Of a stretch of 17,279 bases of DNA, positions 1 to 5,521 are shown piece after piece. Position 1 is the stretch's first letter. Every line of letters starts with the position of its first letter. This DNA is from CAYOMP01 sp964405075 (GTDB lineage Bacteria; Bacillota; Clostridia; Lachnospirales; Lachnospiraceae), in contig CAYOMP010000046.1 in NCBI GenBank assembly GCA_964405075.1, forward strand, positions 1 to 17,279, read 5' to 3'. The notes beneath the pieces are model-generated. The model saw only the letters and a list, made by a program, of their open reading frames with translations, searched no databases and had not been told where the DNA came from. A program made the translations under genes and the position numbers.

Positions 1-140
1 CTCAGAAACGTTTAGACACAACTCATGCCCAGGATAAAGAAAAATGGGATGAAATGATTGCCTATGCAAAATCAGTGGGAGTTCCAGATGAACAGTGTGA
101 TATTTTACCTGAAGACTTTAGGGAAGAGGATTATTCGTAA
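1..140 (+). CDS. C-terminal end of an unrecognised protein (partial)
   Basis: The open frame enters from the left edge (first full codon at base 3) and ends at TAA 138-140, giving 45 residues. They are acidic, hydrophilic and probably helical, with a segment reading KWDEMIAYAKSVGVPDEQ and an acidic end (EDFREEDYS). No domain can be named from this tail. No clear terminator follows directly; the nearest strong hairpin is at 333-384, so the transcript may run on some 240 bases. That the frame is coding is likely from its composition and clean stop. Its function is unknown. Confidence 0.6.
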   Translation, partial: QKRLDTTHAQDKEKWDEMIAYAKSVGVPDEQCDILPEDFREEDYS

Positions 141-332
141 GATTACAGTTATCATATAGAGTCAAGTTACTTACAGCATGGCATATAGATAAGAAAATGA
201 GATGGAAGGAATAATGGATATTCCTATTTTACTAACAGTTTGTATAGACTACAAAGGTGGCTCAAAAATATGATTTTTTAAAAATTTTTCTCATAAAAAT
301 ATATCAATCTTTAAAATCTTAAACATACAATT
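141..332 (+). other. AT-rich intergenic stretch with one weak small ORF
   Basis: No recognisable gene lies here. A 19-codon ORF (ATG 214 to TGA 271-273, beginning MDIPILLTV) has a GGAAGGA ribosome-binding-like site at 204-210, but there is nothing else to support it. A short inverted repeat TTTGTA-TAGAC-TACAAA spans 239-255 inside it. The remainder, 256-330, is an A/T-run region. Confidence 0.3.
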
Positions 333-384
333 CTCCATAATAATAGTGTAACAGAAAACACAAATTATTATGGAGGATTTTTTT
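333..384 (+). terminator. Hairpin with T7 tract, also holding a ribosome binding site
   Basis: CTCCATAATAAT (333-344) and ATTATTATGGAG (364-375) are perfect 12-base complements. A further GTGT/ACAC pairing lies inside the 19-base loop. The 3' arm runs through GA into seven T (378-384), the form of an intrinsic terminator. The same arm contains GGAGG (372-376), placed correctly for the ATG at 385. It may therefore end transcription, hide a ribosome binding site, or do both. Confidence 0.6.
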
Positions 385-480
385 ATGAGAAAAAAAGAGT
401 TGAAAAAGATTATAAAAGAAGTAAATGAAAATGTAAAAATAGAAGTAAATGAAAATGTAAAAATAGTATTGACAAATTAA
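385..480 (+). CDS. Small 31-residue ORF with an internal duplicated octapeptide
   Basis: ATG 385 to TAA 478-480 encodes 31 residues starting MRKKELKKIIK, followed by two identical copies of EVNENVKI and ending VLTN. A GGAGG site sits 8 bases before the ATG, but in the 3' arm of a strong hairpin with a U tract. The gpx promoter begins inside its last codons (-35 at 469). It could be a real small peptide, a leader peptide, or a chance ORF made by the tandem duplication. No family is recognised. Confidence 0.3.
   Translation: MRKKELKKIIKEVNENVKIEVNENVKIVLTN
418..465 (+). repeat. Perfect 24-bp tandem duplication (two copies)
   Basis: Bases 418-441 and 442-465 are identical 24-mers beginning GAAGTAAATG and ending GTAAAAATA. 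The unit is a multiple of three and keeps the reading frame of the small ORF at 385-480, adding a second EVNENVKI octapeptide. Perfect identity suggests a recent slippage or duplication event. Confidence 0.9.
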
Positions 481-497
481 ATCAGATTGTGTACAAT
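469..497 (+). promoter_or_regulatory. Sigma-A promoter of the glutathione peroxidase operon
   Basis: TTGACA (469-474), a 17-base spacer and TACAAT (492-497) form a near-consensus promoter. Its expected start near 504 lies about 55 bases before the first peroxidase ATG. An OhrR-like box overlaps the -10, so repression by blocking polymerase is expected. Confidence 0.8.
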
Positions 498-531
498 TTA
501 TTTCAGTTAAAACGATTGTATGCAATTAAAT
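486..531 (+). promoter_or_regulatory. Two OhrR-like operator boxes
   Basis: ATTGTGTACAATTTATT (486-502) and ATTGTATGCAATTAAAT (515-531) share the pattern ATTG-N4-CAATTwAwT, with starts 29 bases apart. They resemble the Bacillus OhrR box as remembered (TACAATTAAATTGTA). The first covers the -10 and the second lies just after the expected transcription start. An ohrR gene lies downstream at 1955. The binding is inferred; the repeats are seen. Confidence 0.65.
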
Positions 532-557
532 AGTGAACAATCGAGAAAGGAAATACT

Positions 558-1031
558 ATGAAGATTTACGATTATCAGGTAAAAACAAAAGAAGGAACAA
601 GAAAATCGATGGAGGAATACAAAGGAAAAATTCTCTTAATTGTCAATACTGCCACGGGATGTGGATTTACACCACAGTTTGATGGTCTTCAGAATTTGTA
701 TGAGAAATATCACGAGAAGGGATTTGAAATTCTAGATTTCCCATGTAATCAGTTTGGAAATCAGGCACCGGGTTCAGATGAAGAAATTACAGATTTTTGC
801 AATTCAAGATATGGAATTACATTTCCTCAGTTTTCCAAAATTGATGTTAATGGACCAAATGAAGAACCACTATATAAGTTCTTAAAAAATAAAAAGGGTG
901 GAATCTTGGGAAAGAATATCAAGTGGAATTTTACAAAATTCTTAGTAGATAGAGATGGAAATGTCGTAGAAAGATTTGCACCAACTAAAACACCAGAAGC
1001 GATAGATATTGAAGTAGCAAAATTATTATAG
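558..1031 (+). CDS. gpx: Cys-type glutathione peroxidase (thiol peroxidase), first copy
   Basis: A 157-residue cytosolic thioredoxin-fold peroxidase that reduces hydrogen peroxide or organic hydroperoxides. The peroxidatic Cys35 sits in NTATGCGFTPQ. The rest of the catalytic tetrad is visible as Gln69 (in FPCNQFGNQ), Trp123 and Asn124 (in KWNFTKF). Cys63 and Cys81 (DFCNSRYG) match, one residue shifted, the Cys36/64/82 spacing of yeast Gpx3/Orp1. The enzyme is therefore probably recycled by thioredoxin through Cys81 rather than by glutathione. The start is set by GAAAGGA before ATG 558. It is first in an operon with a paralogue 14 bases downstream, under a promoter bearing OhrR-like boxes. It is slightly short because it lacks the insertion after residue 113 that the paralogue has. 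Confidence 0.93.
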   Translation: MKIYDYQVKTKEGTRKSMEEYKGKILLIVNTATGCGFTPQFDGLQNLYEKYHEKGFEILDFPCNQFGNQAPGSDEEITDFCNSRYGITFPQFSKIDVNGPNEEPLYKFLKNKKGGILGKNIKWNFTKFLVDRDGNVVERFAPTKTPEAIDIEVAKLL

Positions 1032-1045
1032 AAGGAGTAGCTAAG

Positions 1046-1591
1046 ATGAGATTTTATGATTATAAGGTAGAGGATGTCTATGGAATGGAAATAAGTATGA
1101 GTGAATATGCAGGTAAAGTAATTCTTGTGGTAAATACAGCTACAGAATGTGGTTTTACACCACAGTATGATGAGTTACAGGATATGTATGAGAAATATCA
1201 AAATGCGGGACTTGAGATTCTTGATTTTCCATGTAATCAGTTTGGAAATCAGGCACCAGGTTCAAATGAAGAGATAGTAAGCTTTTGTGATTCAAGATAT
1301 GGAATTACATTTCCACATTTCTCAAAACTTGATGTAAATGGTGATAATGAAAATCCGCTATTTACTTATTTAAAAGAGCAGAAAGGTTTTGAAGGGTTTG
1401 ATGCTGAACACCCATTGACGCCAATTATTGAAAGTGTTTTAGAAAGAGAATATCCAAATTATAAGGAAACATCTGATATCAAATGGAATTTTACAAAATT
1501 TTTAATTGACAGAAATGGAAATGTAGTTCAGAGATTTGAGCCAACACGAGACATGAAAGATGTAGAGGCAGCTGTTGCAAACTTATTATAA
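1046..1591 (+). CDS. gpx: Cys-type glutathione peroxidase, second copy (long form)
   Basis: A 181-residue paralogue of the preceding gene, probably arisen by tandem duplication. The core around FPCNQFGNQAPGS and SRYGITFP is almost the same. Catalytic Cys35 (NTATECGFTPQ), Gln69, Trp147 and Asn148 are present, as are Cys63 and the probable resolving Cys81. Unlike copy one it has an extra segment of about 24 residues (115-138, FEGFDAEHPLTPIIESVL) before the WNFTKF motif, which is the usual length for bacterial members. AAGGAG at 1032-1037 precedes ATG 1046 by 8 bases. It is cotranscribed with its neighbours. Two divergent copies may differ in preferred peroxide or reductant; this is inference. 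Confidence 0.93.
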   Translation: MRFYDYKVEDVYGMEISMSEYAGKVILVVNTATECGFTPQYDELQDMYEKYQNAGLEILDFPCNQFGNQAPGSNEEIVSFCDSRYGITFPHFSKLDVNGDNENPLFTYLKEQKGFEGFDAEHPLTPIIESVLEREYPNYKETSDIKWNFTKFLIDRNGNVVQRFEPTRDMKDVEAAVANLL

Positions 1592-1610
1592 AAGGAAGAA
1601 GGTAAACATT

Positions 1611-1865
1611 ATGATATATAATTACAAAACACAGAATACATGTTCAACGAATATTAAGTTGGAAATTGAAGGAAATGTGGTTAAGAATATTGAATTTACA
1701 GGTGGATGCAATGGTAATCTGAAAACAATCCCTATTCTTGTAGATGGATGGACAGTAGAGCAGATCGAAGAGAAATGCAAAGGAATCACCTGTGGAAGAA
1801 GACCAACTTCTTGTGCTGATCAGCTTGCTTGTGCTGTGAGGGAAGCTTATAGTGCTTTATTATAG
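1611..1865 (+). CDS. Small Cys-rich TSCPD-domain protein (TIGR03905-like)
   Basis: This 84-residue protein has six cysteines, in NTCST, TGGCNG, EKCKG, ITCGR, PTSCADQ and LACAV. It matches the small TSCPD-domain family (TIGR03905 type), named after a short Cys motif also found at the C-terminus of B12-dependent ribonucleotide reductases. Its molecular role is not established; metal binding or a redox role is plausible. The frame is open from 1575, but ATG 1611 is chosen because AAGGAAGAAGG (1592-1602) stands at the right distance and the family begins with a similar MIYNYKTQ. It follows the second peroxidase by 19 bases, so its product is probably made together with the peroxidases. Confidence 0.8.
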   Translation: MIYNYKTQNTCSTNIKLEIEGNVVKNIEFTGGCNGNLKTIPILVDGWTVEQIEEKCKGITCGRRPTSCADQLACAVREAYSALL

Positions 1866-1876
1866 AGCTAATGTAA

Positions 1877-1914
1877 TTGAAAAAGATAACAAATTGTGAT
1901 AAATTTAATTGTAT
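1877..1914 (+). promoter_or_regulatory. Probable ohrR promoter with OhrR-like operator
   Basis: TTGAAA (1877-1882), 17 bases and TAAATT (1900-1905) form a moderate promoter. On the minus strand, 1892-1913 reads TACAATTAAATT followed by TATC and ACAATT, close to the double OhrR box known from Bacillus (TACAATTAAATT, GTAT, ACAATT). This suggests ohrR is autoregulated and shares its target with the peroxidase operon. Confidence 0.55.
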
Positions 1915-1954
1915 ATAAAGCATTAATAAAGTTAGGAAAATGGAGATTGAGAAA

Positions 1955-2386
1955 ATGGCAGACAAATATGATGTACTAAAGCTGAAGAATCAGCTTTGCT
2001 TTCCTTTATATGCATGTGCTAAAGAAGTTGTGCGAAGATATAAACCGTATTTGGATGAACTTGATATAACATATACACAGTATATTACAATGATGGTATT
2101 GTGGGAACACAAATCATTGAATGTAAAGCAGATGGGAGAATTATTATATCTTGATTCGGGAACATTGACGCCAGTGCTAAAGAAATTAGAACAGAAGGGT
2201 TATTTAACAAGAGAAAGAGATAGCAAGGATGAAAGAAATCTAATTATCAAGATTACTGAGTCAGGAGAGTTGTTAAAGGAAAAGGCAGTGTCTATCCCTG
2301 AGCAGATGGGAAAATGCATCAGCGTGGAACCAGAAGATGCAAAGGTACTTTATCGTGTGTTACACACCATGATGGATAACTTTTAG
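1955..2386 (+). CDS. ohrR: Organic-hydroperoxide-sensing MarR-family repressor OhrR
   Basis: This winged-helix repressor senses organic peroxides through one N-terminal cysteine whose oxidation releases DNA. The signature LKNQLCFPLYAC contains the sensor Cys. The wing and recognition region (LGELLYLDSGTLTP-like, here MGELLYLDSGTLTP, then KKLEQKGYLTRERDSKDER) is strongly like Bacillus OhrR. An ATG at 1940 is in frame, but ATG 1955 is preferred: GGAG (1942-1945) is well spaced from it, and it makes the sensor Cys15, as in Bacillus. The protein is then 143 residues. Cys21 is a second cysteine nearby. No OhrA-type peroxidase is seen in the window; its targets here seem to be the glutathione peroxidases, judged by the boxes at 486-531. 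Confidence 0.92.
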   Translation: MADKYDVLKLKNQLCFPLYACAKEVVRRYKPYLDELDITYTQYITMMVLWEHKSLNVKQMGELLYLDSGTLTPVLKKLEQKGYLTRERDSKDERNLIIKITESGELLKEKAVSIPEQMGKCISVEPEDAKVLYRVLHTMMDNF

Positions 2387-2451
2387 AGGCTAACAAATAG
2401 ATGCCCAATTATTCGCTATTTATGAAGAATTCCCAAATATATTAATACTTA

Positions 2452-2466
2452 TTGCCCGAAGGGCAA
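2452..2466. other. Short perfect hairpin after ohrR
   Basis: TTGCCC-GAA-GGGCAA is a compact 6-bp stem 65 bases after the ohrR stop. No T run follows on the plus strand, so it is not a convincing intrinsic terminator. It may still mark the 3' end of the ohrR transcript. Confidence 0.3.
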
Positions 2467-2491
2467 GAAAATACATTCTCGCTACAATGGA

Positions 2492-2550
2492 TTGCTGTTT
2501 TTGAGAACACCTGATACTATAAAAGCACCAAAGAATGGGAGGCGGTGCTT
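2492..2550 (+). promoter_or_regulatory. Promoter and inverted repeat before the XRE gene
   Basis: TTGCTG (2492-2497), 17 bases and TACTAT (2515-2520) make a plausible promoter with a start near 2527. AAGCACC (2523-2529) and GGTGCTT (2544-2550) form a perfect 7-base inverted repeat. It spans the expected start, encloses GGGAGG (2537-2542) and ends exactly at the ATG. It may be the operator through which the XRE protein controls itself. Confidence 0.45.
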
Positions 2551-3429
2551 ATGGATAAGAAAAAGACAGGTAATCTTATTAGAGAAGCAAGAATAGGAAA
2601 GAATTATACGCAAAGTGAGTTAGGGGATTTGCTTGGTGTTACAAACAAGGCTGTATCCCGTTGGGAGAATGGAGATAGTTTTCCGGATATTGGAATATTA
2701 GAAAACTTATCCGAAATTTTGGATATAAAAATACAAGACATTGTTACAGGAGAAATCCAATCAAATGACGAATCTGCTATTACTGAAGTTGTGAGATTAG
2801 CTAAGTTACAAGAAAAAATGAAACAGAAAAAAATGTCGTATTTTCTAATGGGAGTAACTATGTTACTGTATACTTTGGGAATAGGGTATGTAGGCTTGAT
2901 TGGGAGCGGTATAGCTGATAATACCTTTGGCGTAATTTGCATAGTTTCCTTGGCAATTATATTGATGATTTTGATTCATGGGGGCAGATTTAAGAAAGAA
3001 TGTTTAGTAGCACAAAACAAAACTAGCAAATATATGTGTGTCGTTTCAATTGTTTTATATGTGTGGATTATTCTGATGATATGCTCCTCAATAATAATGA
3101 TAAGTAATGGAGTGGTACCATATAGTATGGATTTATCAGCTATTGGACCATTCTTAAATAATCGATTGATTGTGGTATTTTTATTAAATTTTATTATGTT
3201 GATTGTAGAATTTTTTAGAATATGTAAGGAAAATGCAAATATTCATTCAGGCATTTTAATATCAATATCTACAATATATTTAGTATCGTTATATGGGGAT
3301 ATGTTGCATCATATGTCAACGGTAGAAGGCATTTATAAAATGCTTTTTTCGAGATCAGTAATTGTTATTGTTGAATTGGTAATAGCAATTATAGTTTCAA
3401 TGTTGTTAAAAAGAAGAATTGAAAAATAG
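2551..3429 (+). CDS. XRE-family regulator with six membrane segments
   Basis: Residues 6-60 are a Cro/C1-type helix-turn-helix (TQSELGDLLGVTNKAVSRWENG, cut here only by naming, followed by a short linker to residue 90). About six hydrophobic segments fill the remaining 200 residues, beginning SYFLMGVTMLLYTLG and ending IVELVIAIIVSMLL. The protein would therefore sit in the membrane with its DNA-binding domain inside the cell. Its signal and target are unknown. ATG 2551 (292 residues) is chosen over the GTG at 2545 because GGGAGG is correctly spaced only for the ATG. The next gene encodes a membrane-anchored cysteine peptidase 154 bases on, so a shared regulatory role is possible but not shown. 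Confidence 0.82.
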   Translation: MDKKKTGNLIREARIGKNYTQSELGDLLGVTNKAVSRWENGDSFPDIGILENLSEILDIKIQDIVTGEIQSNDESAITEVVRLAKLQEKMKQKKMSYFLMGVTMLLYTLGIGYVGLIGSGIADNTFGVICIVSLAIILMILIHGGRFKKECLVAQNKTSKYMCVVSIVLYVWIILMICSSIIMISNGVVPYSMDLSAIGPFLNNRLIVVFLLNFIMLIVEFFRICKENANIHSGILISISTIYLVSLYGDMLHHMSTVEGIYKMLFSRSVIVIVELVIAIIVSMLLKRRIEK

Positions 3430-3583
3430 ATAATTGTATCAGTACATTTGGTGAAATTTAGTATAAAACTATTGATTTTTGTAAAATTTTTAATAAGAAA
3501 TATTTTGAAGGGGCTCATATTTTGTTAAAATACATAATAGAGGATGAATGCAGGAAAGAAATATATTTATGAGGATTACATGA

Positions 3584-4204
3584 TTGGGGGAGAATAATTT
3601 GCAAAATATAATTGAGACTATCGTGAATTATCTAGTAATTGTTTCAATAATTAATATCATTATGAATGGGTTACCGATTCCTAAATTATCAAAAAGAATA
3701 CAACAAGAATCGTTTCTTATTGATTATTTGAATAGGTTTGAATATCAGAAAAAGCGTGAATGTGCAGGGTATGCTACTGCTTTTGTATTGAGACATTTTG
3801 GAATTAACATAGATGGACAAACTGCATACAATGCAATACCTGTGAAATTACCTAATGGAGATGTTGCAGGTCTAGGTGTAATATATCTTTGCTACAAACA
3901 TAAAGTTAGAGTAAAACTTCGTATAGGAAATCTGAATGCTCTAAAGAATTCATTAACAGTAGGAAATCCTATTATTGCACTTACACGTTCAGTTGTTGGT
4001 TCTAATTCACTTCACTATATTACAGTTGTCGGCTATGATGAGGAAAATATTTATGTGGTAGATTCTATGGAAAGTCACAAGAATTGTGAGAATGATTTTT
4101 ACAATAGAATAATTTCGGAAGAAGATTTTAAGAAGATATGGAAAACCAGCATGATTTATCAACCTTTTTTCTCACATCTCTTTTTCGAGATAAAGAAAAA
4201 ATAA
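3584..4204 (+). CDS. Membrane-anchored C39-like cysteine peptidase
   Basis: Residues 8-31 form a hydrophobic anchor. They are followed by a papain-like fold of the C39 type: Gln55 and Cys60 in YQKKRECAGYATAFVLRHFG, His144 in LHYITVVGYD, and Asp160 in YVVDS. These are the expected oxyanion Gln and the Cys-His-Asp triad. Bacteriocin exporters use such domains to cut double-glycine leaders, but no ABC transporter half is attached or nearby, so the substrate is unknown. The start must be non-ATG, since TGA stands just upstream in frame. TTG 3584 has GAGGA before it, and TTG 3599 has GGGGGAG before it; either could be used. At 206 residues it is complete as a single-domain protein. Confidence 0.72.
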   Translation: MGENNLQNIIETIVNYLVIVSIINIIMNGLPIPKLSKRIQQESFLIDYLNRFEYQKKRECAGYATAFVLRHFGINIDGQTAYNAIPVKLPNGDVAGLGVIYLCYKHKVRVKLRIGNLNALKNSLTVGNPIIALTRSVVGSNSLHYITVVGYDEENIYVVDSMESHKNCENDFYNRIISEEDFKKIWKTSMIYQPFFSHLFFEIKKK

Positions 4205-4235
4205 TGTATAATATATAAATAATGAAAAGTAAGTT

Positions 4236-4272
4236 ATATCATAATCAGTGGGAATTTAGTATTTTATGATAT
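4236..4272. repeat. Nine-base inverted repeat before the small membrane ORF
   Basis: ATATCATAA (4236-4244) and TTATGATAT (4264-4272) are perfect complements separated by 19 bases, 27 bases before the ATG at 4299. There is no T run, so an operator or mRNA leader hairpin is more likely than a terminator. Confidence 0.4.
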
Positions 4273-4298
4273 GAGTCCAAAATGATTGGAGGGTAAAA

Positions 4299-4487
4299 AT
4301 GGAATCAAAGAAAAGTAGTAAATTAAACGTATTTTTTTAAATATTGCTAGTAGTATGTGTTTTATATGTACCTGTAATGTTTTTGATTATTTCAATTCCC
4401 CATGGAATTGTCATGAAGGGTTTTGGATATGAAAAGTATGACTGTGATAGATATTTATTATATTCAGATGTGAAAAACTATAAGTAA
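4299..4487 (+). pseudogene. Small membrane protein gene interrupted by an in-frame TAA
   Basis: A strong site GGAGGG (4288-4293) precedes ATG 4299. The frame gives MESKKSSKLNVFF, then TAA at 4338-4340. It continues in the same frame for 48 codons (ILLVVCVLYVPVMFLIIS..., ending DVKNYK) to TAA 4485-4487. The two parts together make a sensible 61-residue one-TM protein: basic start, membrane helix, and a polar tail rich in Tyr and Asp. The simplest reading is a point nonsense mutation at codon 14. No family is recognised. A genuine 13-residue peptide is possible but would not explain the hydrophobic continuation. The rest of the 4205-4611 gap holds only the inverted repeat above and AT-rich sequence. 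Confidence 0.5.
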
Positions 4488-4611
4488 TTGCTAACAAAAG
4501 GAAAATGTTTATAGGGTTAGTAAATGTTTAAATATACAAATATTTGTTTTCATACTTCACATAGGGAAGTTGTAGTGTTAATATATGACATATAAATTTT
4601 AAGAAAAAACA

Positions 4612-4878
4612 ATGAATAAGGACATTGAAAATACTAAAGATATTAGAAATATTGGTAAACTTACTTTTTTACATTTGATACCAGGTATTGTATTAAGTAT
4701 TGTATATGTAATTATTTCTAAAATGGGAATTTTATCAGATTGCCCTAGAGTGGTCACTTTAGGAATTGCTACGTTGTTTTCCATAATTCCAATTGAACTT
4801 GGGATTTTAATGTACACAGCAAAAAAGGAAACAGGTTCCTTAAATGTGCTTGAAATATTAGGTTTTAAGGAAAAATGA
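4612..4878 (+). pseudogene. N-terminal part of a split CPBP (CAAX-type) membrane protease
   Basis: This 88-residue frame has two membrane segments (FLHLIPGIVLSIVYVII and VVTLGIATLFSIIPIELGILM) and ends GSLNVLEILGFKEK, TGA. That layout is typical of the first third of CPBP-family intramembrane proteases. The catalytic part continues in another frame from 4875, overlapping by four bases (ATGA). Adding one A to the run at 4871-4875 would join both into one protein of about 245 residues, the usual family length. It lacks the catalytic motifs alone. No strong ribosome binding site precedes ATG 4612 (only AAGAAAAAA). A real two-subunit, translationally coupled pair or a programmed -1 shift on the A run remains possible. 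Confidence 0.6.
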
Positions 4879-5348
4879 AAGCGGGACAGTTTGCTTTATA
4901 TGCTATTGTTTTGATTATTGTTGGAGCTTTTTTCTTGATTGTCTTTAAACCAGTAGCAAATATTTTACTAGATACAGTATTCAGCTGGATTCCAGAGTGG
5001 TATAATTTTGTTCAGGATATGAGCTTATTTGACAAAAAGAATATTCTTATGGCAACTTTGGTAAGCTTTTTTATTCTCACACTTATTGTACCAGTTGTTG
5101 AAGAATTTTATTTTAGAGGATTTCTAATGGCAAGAATGAGTTGGATGGGAGTATCAAGTGTATTACTTAATGTTGCATTATTTTCTATATATCATTTCTA
5201 TCAGCCATGGATGATTATTACAAGATTTGTGGCAATGCTTCCACTTTACTACTTTGTATATAAAAAGAAATCACTAAAGCTTGGAATTGTAGTACATGCA
5301 TTTGGAAATTTTATTGATGTTGTTGCATACATAATGTTATTGCTATAG
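4875..5348 (+). CDS. CPBP-family intramembrane metalloprotease, catalytic part
   Basis: This 157-residue frame carries all three CPBP (Abi/CAAX protease) motifs. EEFYFRGFL (about residues 75-83) supplies the EExxxR pair, SIYHFYQPW the FxxxH-like second motif, and HAFGNF the last His/Asn motif. Four or so membrane helices surround them. Such enzymes cleave within the membrane; bacterial members take part in CAAX processing or in bacteriocin self-immunity. Its start ATG overlaps the stop of the preceding frame (ATGA), and no independent ribosome binding site is seen. Expression would therefore depend on coupling or on frame restoration. Its position two loci after a C39-like peptidase hints at peptide processing or immunity, without proof. 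Confidence 0.75.
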   Translation: MKAGQFALYAIVLIIVGAFFLIVFKPVANILLDTVFSWIPEWYNFVQDMSLFDKKNILMATLVSFFILTLIVPVVEEFYFRGFLMARMSWMGVSSVLLNVALFSIYHFYQPWMIITRFVAMLPLYYFVYKKKSLKLGIVVHAFGNFIDVVAYIMLLL

Positions 5349-5369
5349 AAATATAGTATATCAAGACGA

Positions 5370-5394
5370 TATCTTTCGATTAAAGTGAAAGATA
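5370..5394. other. Hairpin after the CPBP gene
   Basis: TATCTTTC (5370-5377) and GAAAGATA (5387-5394) pair perfectly around a 9-base loop, 22 bases after the CPBP stop. No T run follows. A stronger terminator-like hairpin lies just downstream. Confidence 0.35.
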
Positions 5395-5425
5395 AGATTA
5401 TGAGAGAACTTTTTATAGATAAAAC

Positions 5426-5480
5426 ATATAAAACCTTATATAATACTTTACATAGATAGTATATAGGGTTTTATATTTAT
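5426..5480. terminator. AT-rich terminator hairpin, 17-bp stem
   Basis: Bases 5426-5442 pair with 5460-5476 over 17 consecutive positions with one G-U pair (ATATAAAACCTTATATA against TATATAGGGTTTTATAT). The loop is 17 bases. The 3' arm ends in TTTTATATTTAT and the 5' arm begins with an A-rich run, so it may work in both directions. It separates the CPBP gene from the methyltransferase. Confidence 0.6.
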
Positions 5481-5521
5481 AACAGTAAGAGTATTATAAG
5501 AGTTAATGAGGTGAGGGTAAA

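Noticed and set aside
418..465. Possible CRISPR repeat
   Set aside because: Two directly adjoining copies with no spacer; a tandem duplication, not an array.
319..525. Minus-strand ORF rich in Phe, Tyr and Ile
   Set aside because: It is the antisense of an AT-rich leader and the gpx promoter, with a low-complexity product and no start context.
3544..3597. 17-codon ORF ending in Gly-Gly-Glu before the C39-like gene, as a possible peptidase substrate
   Set aside because: The GG lies at the very end with no core peptide after it, and the ATG touches the ribosome-binding-like sequence; chance is more likely.
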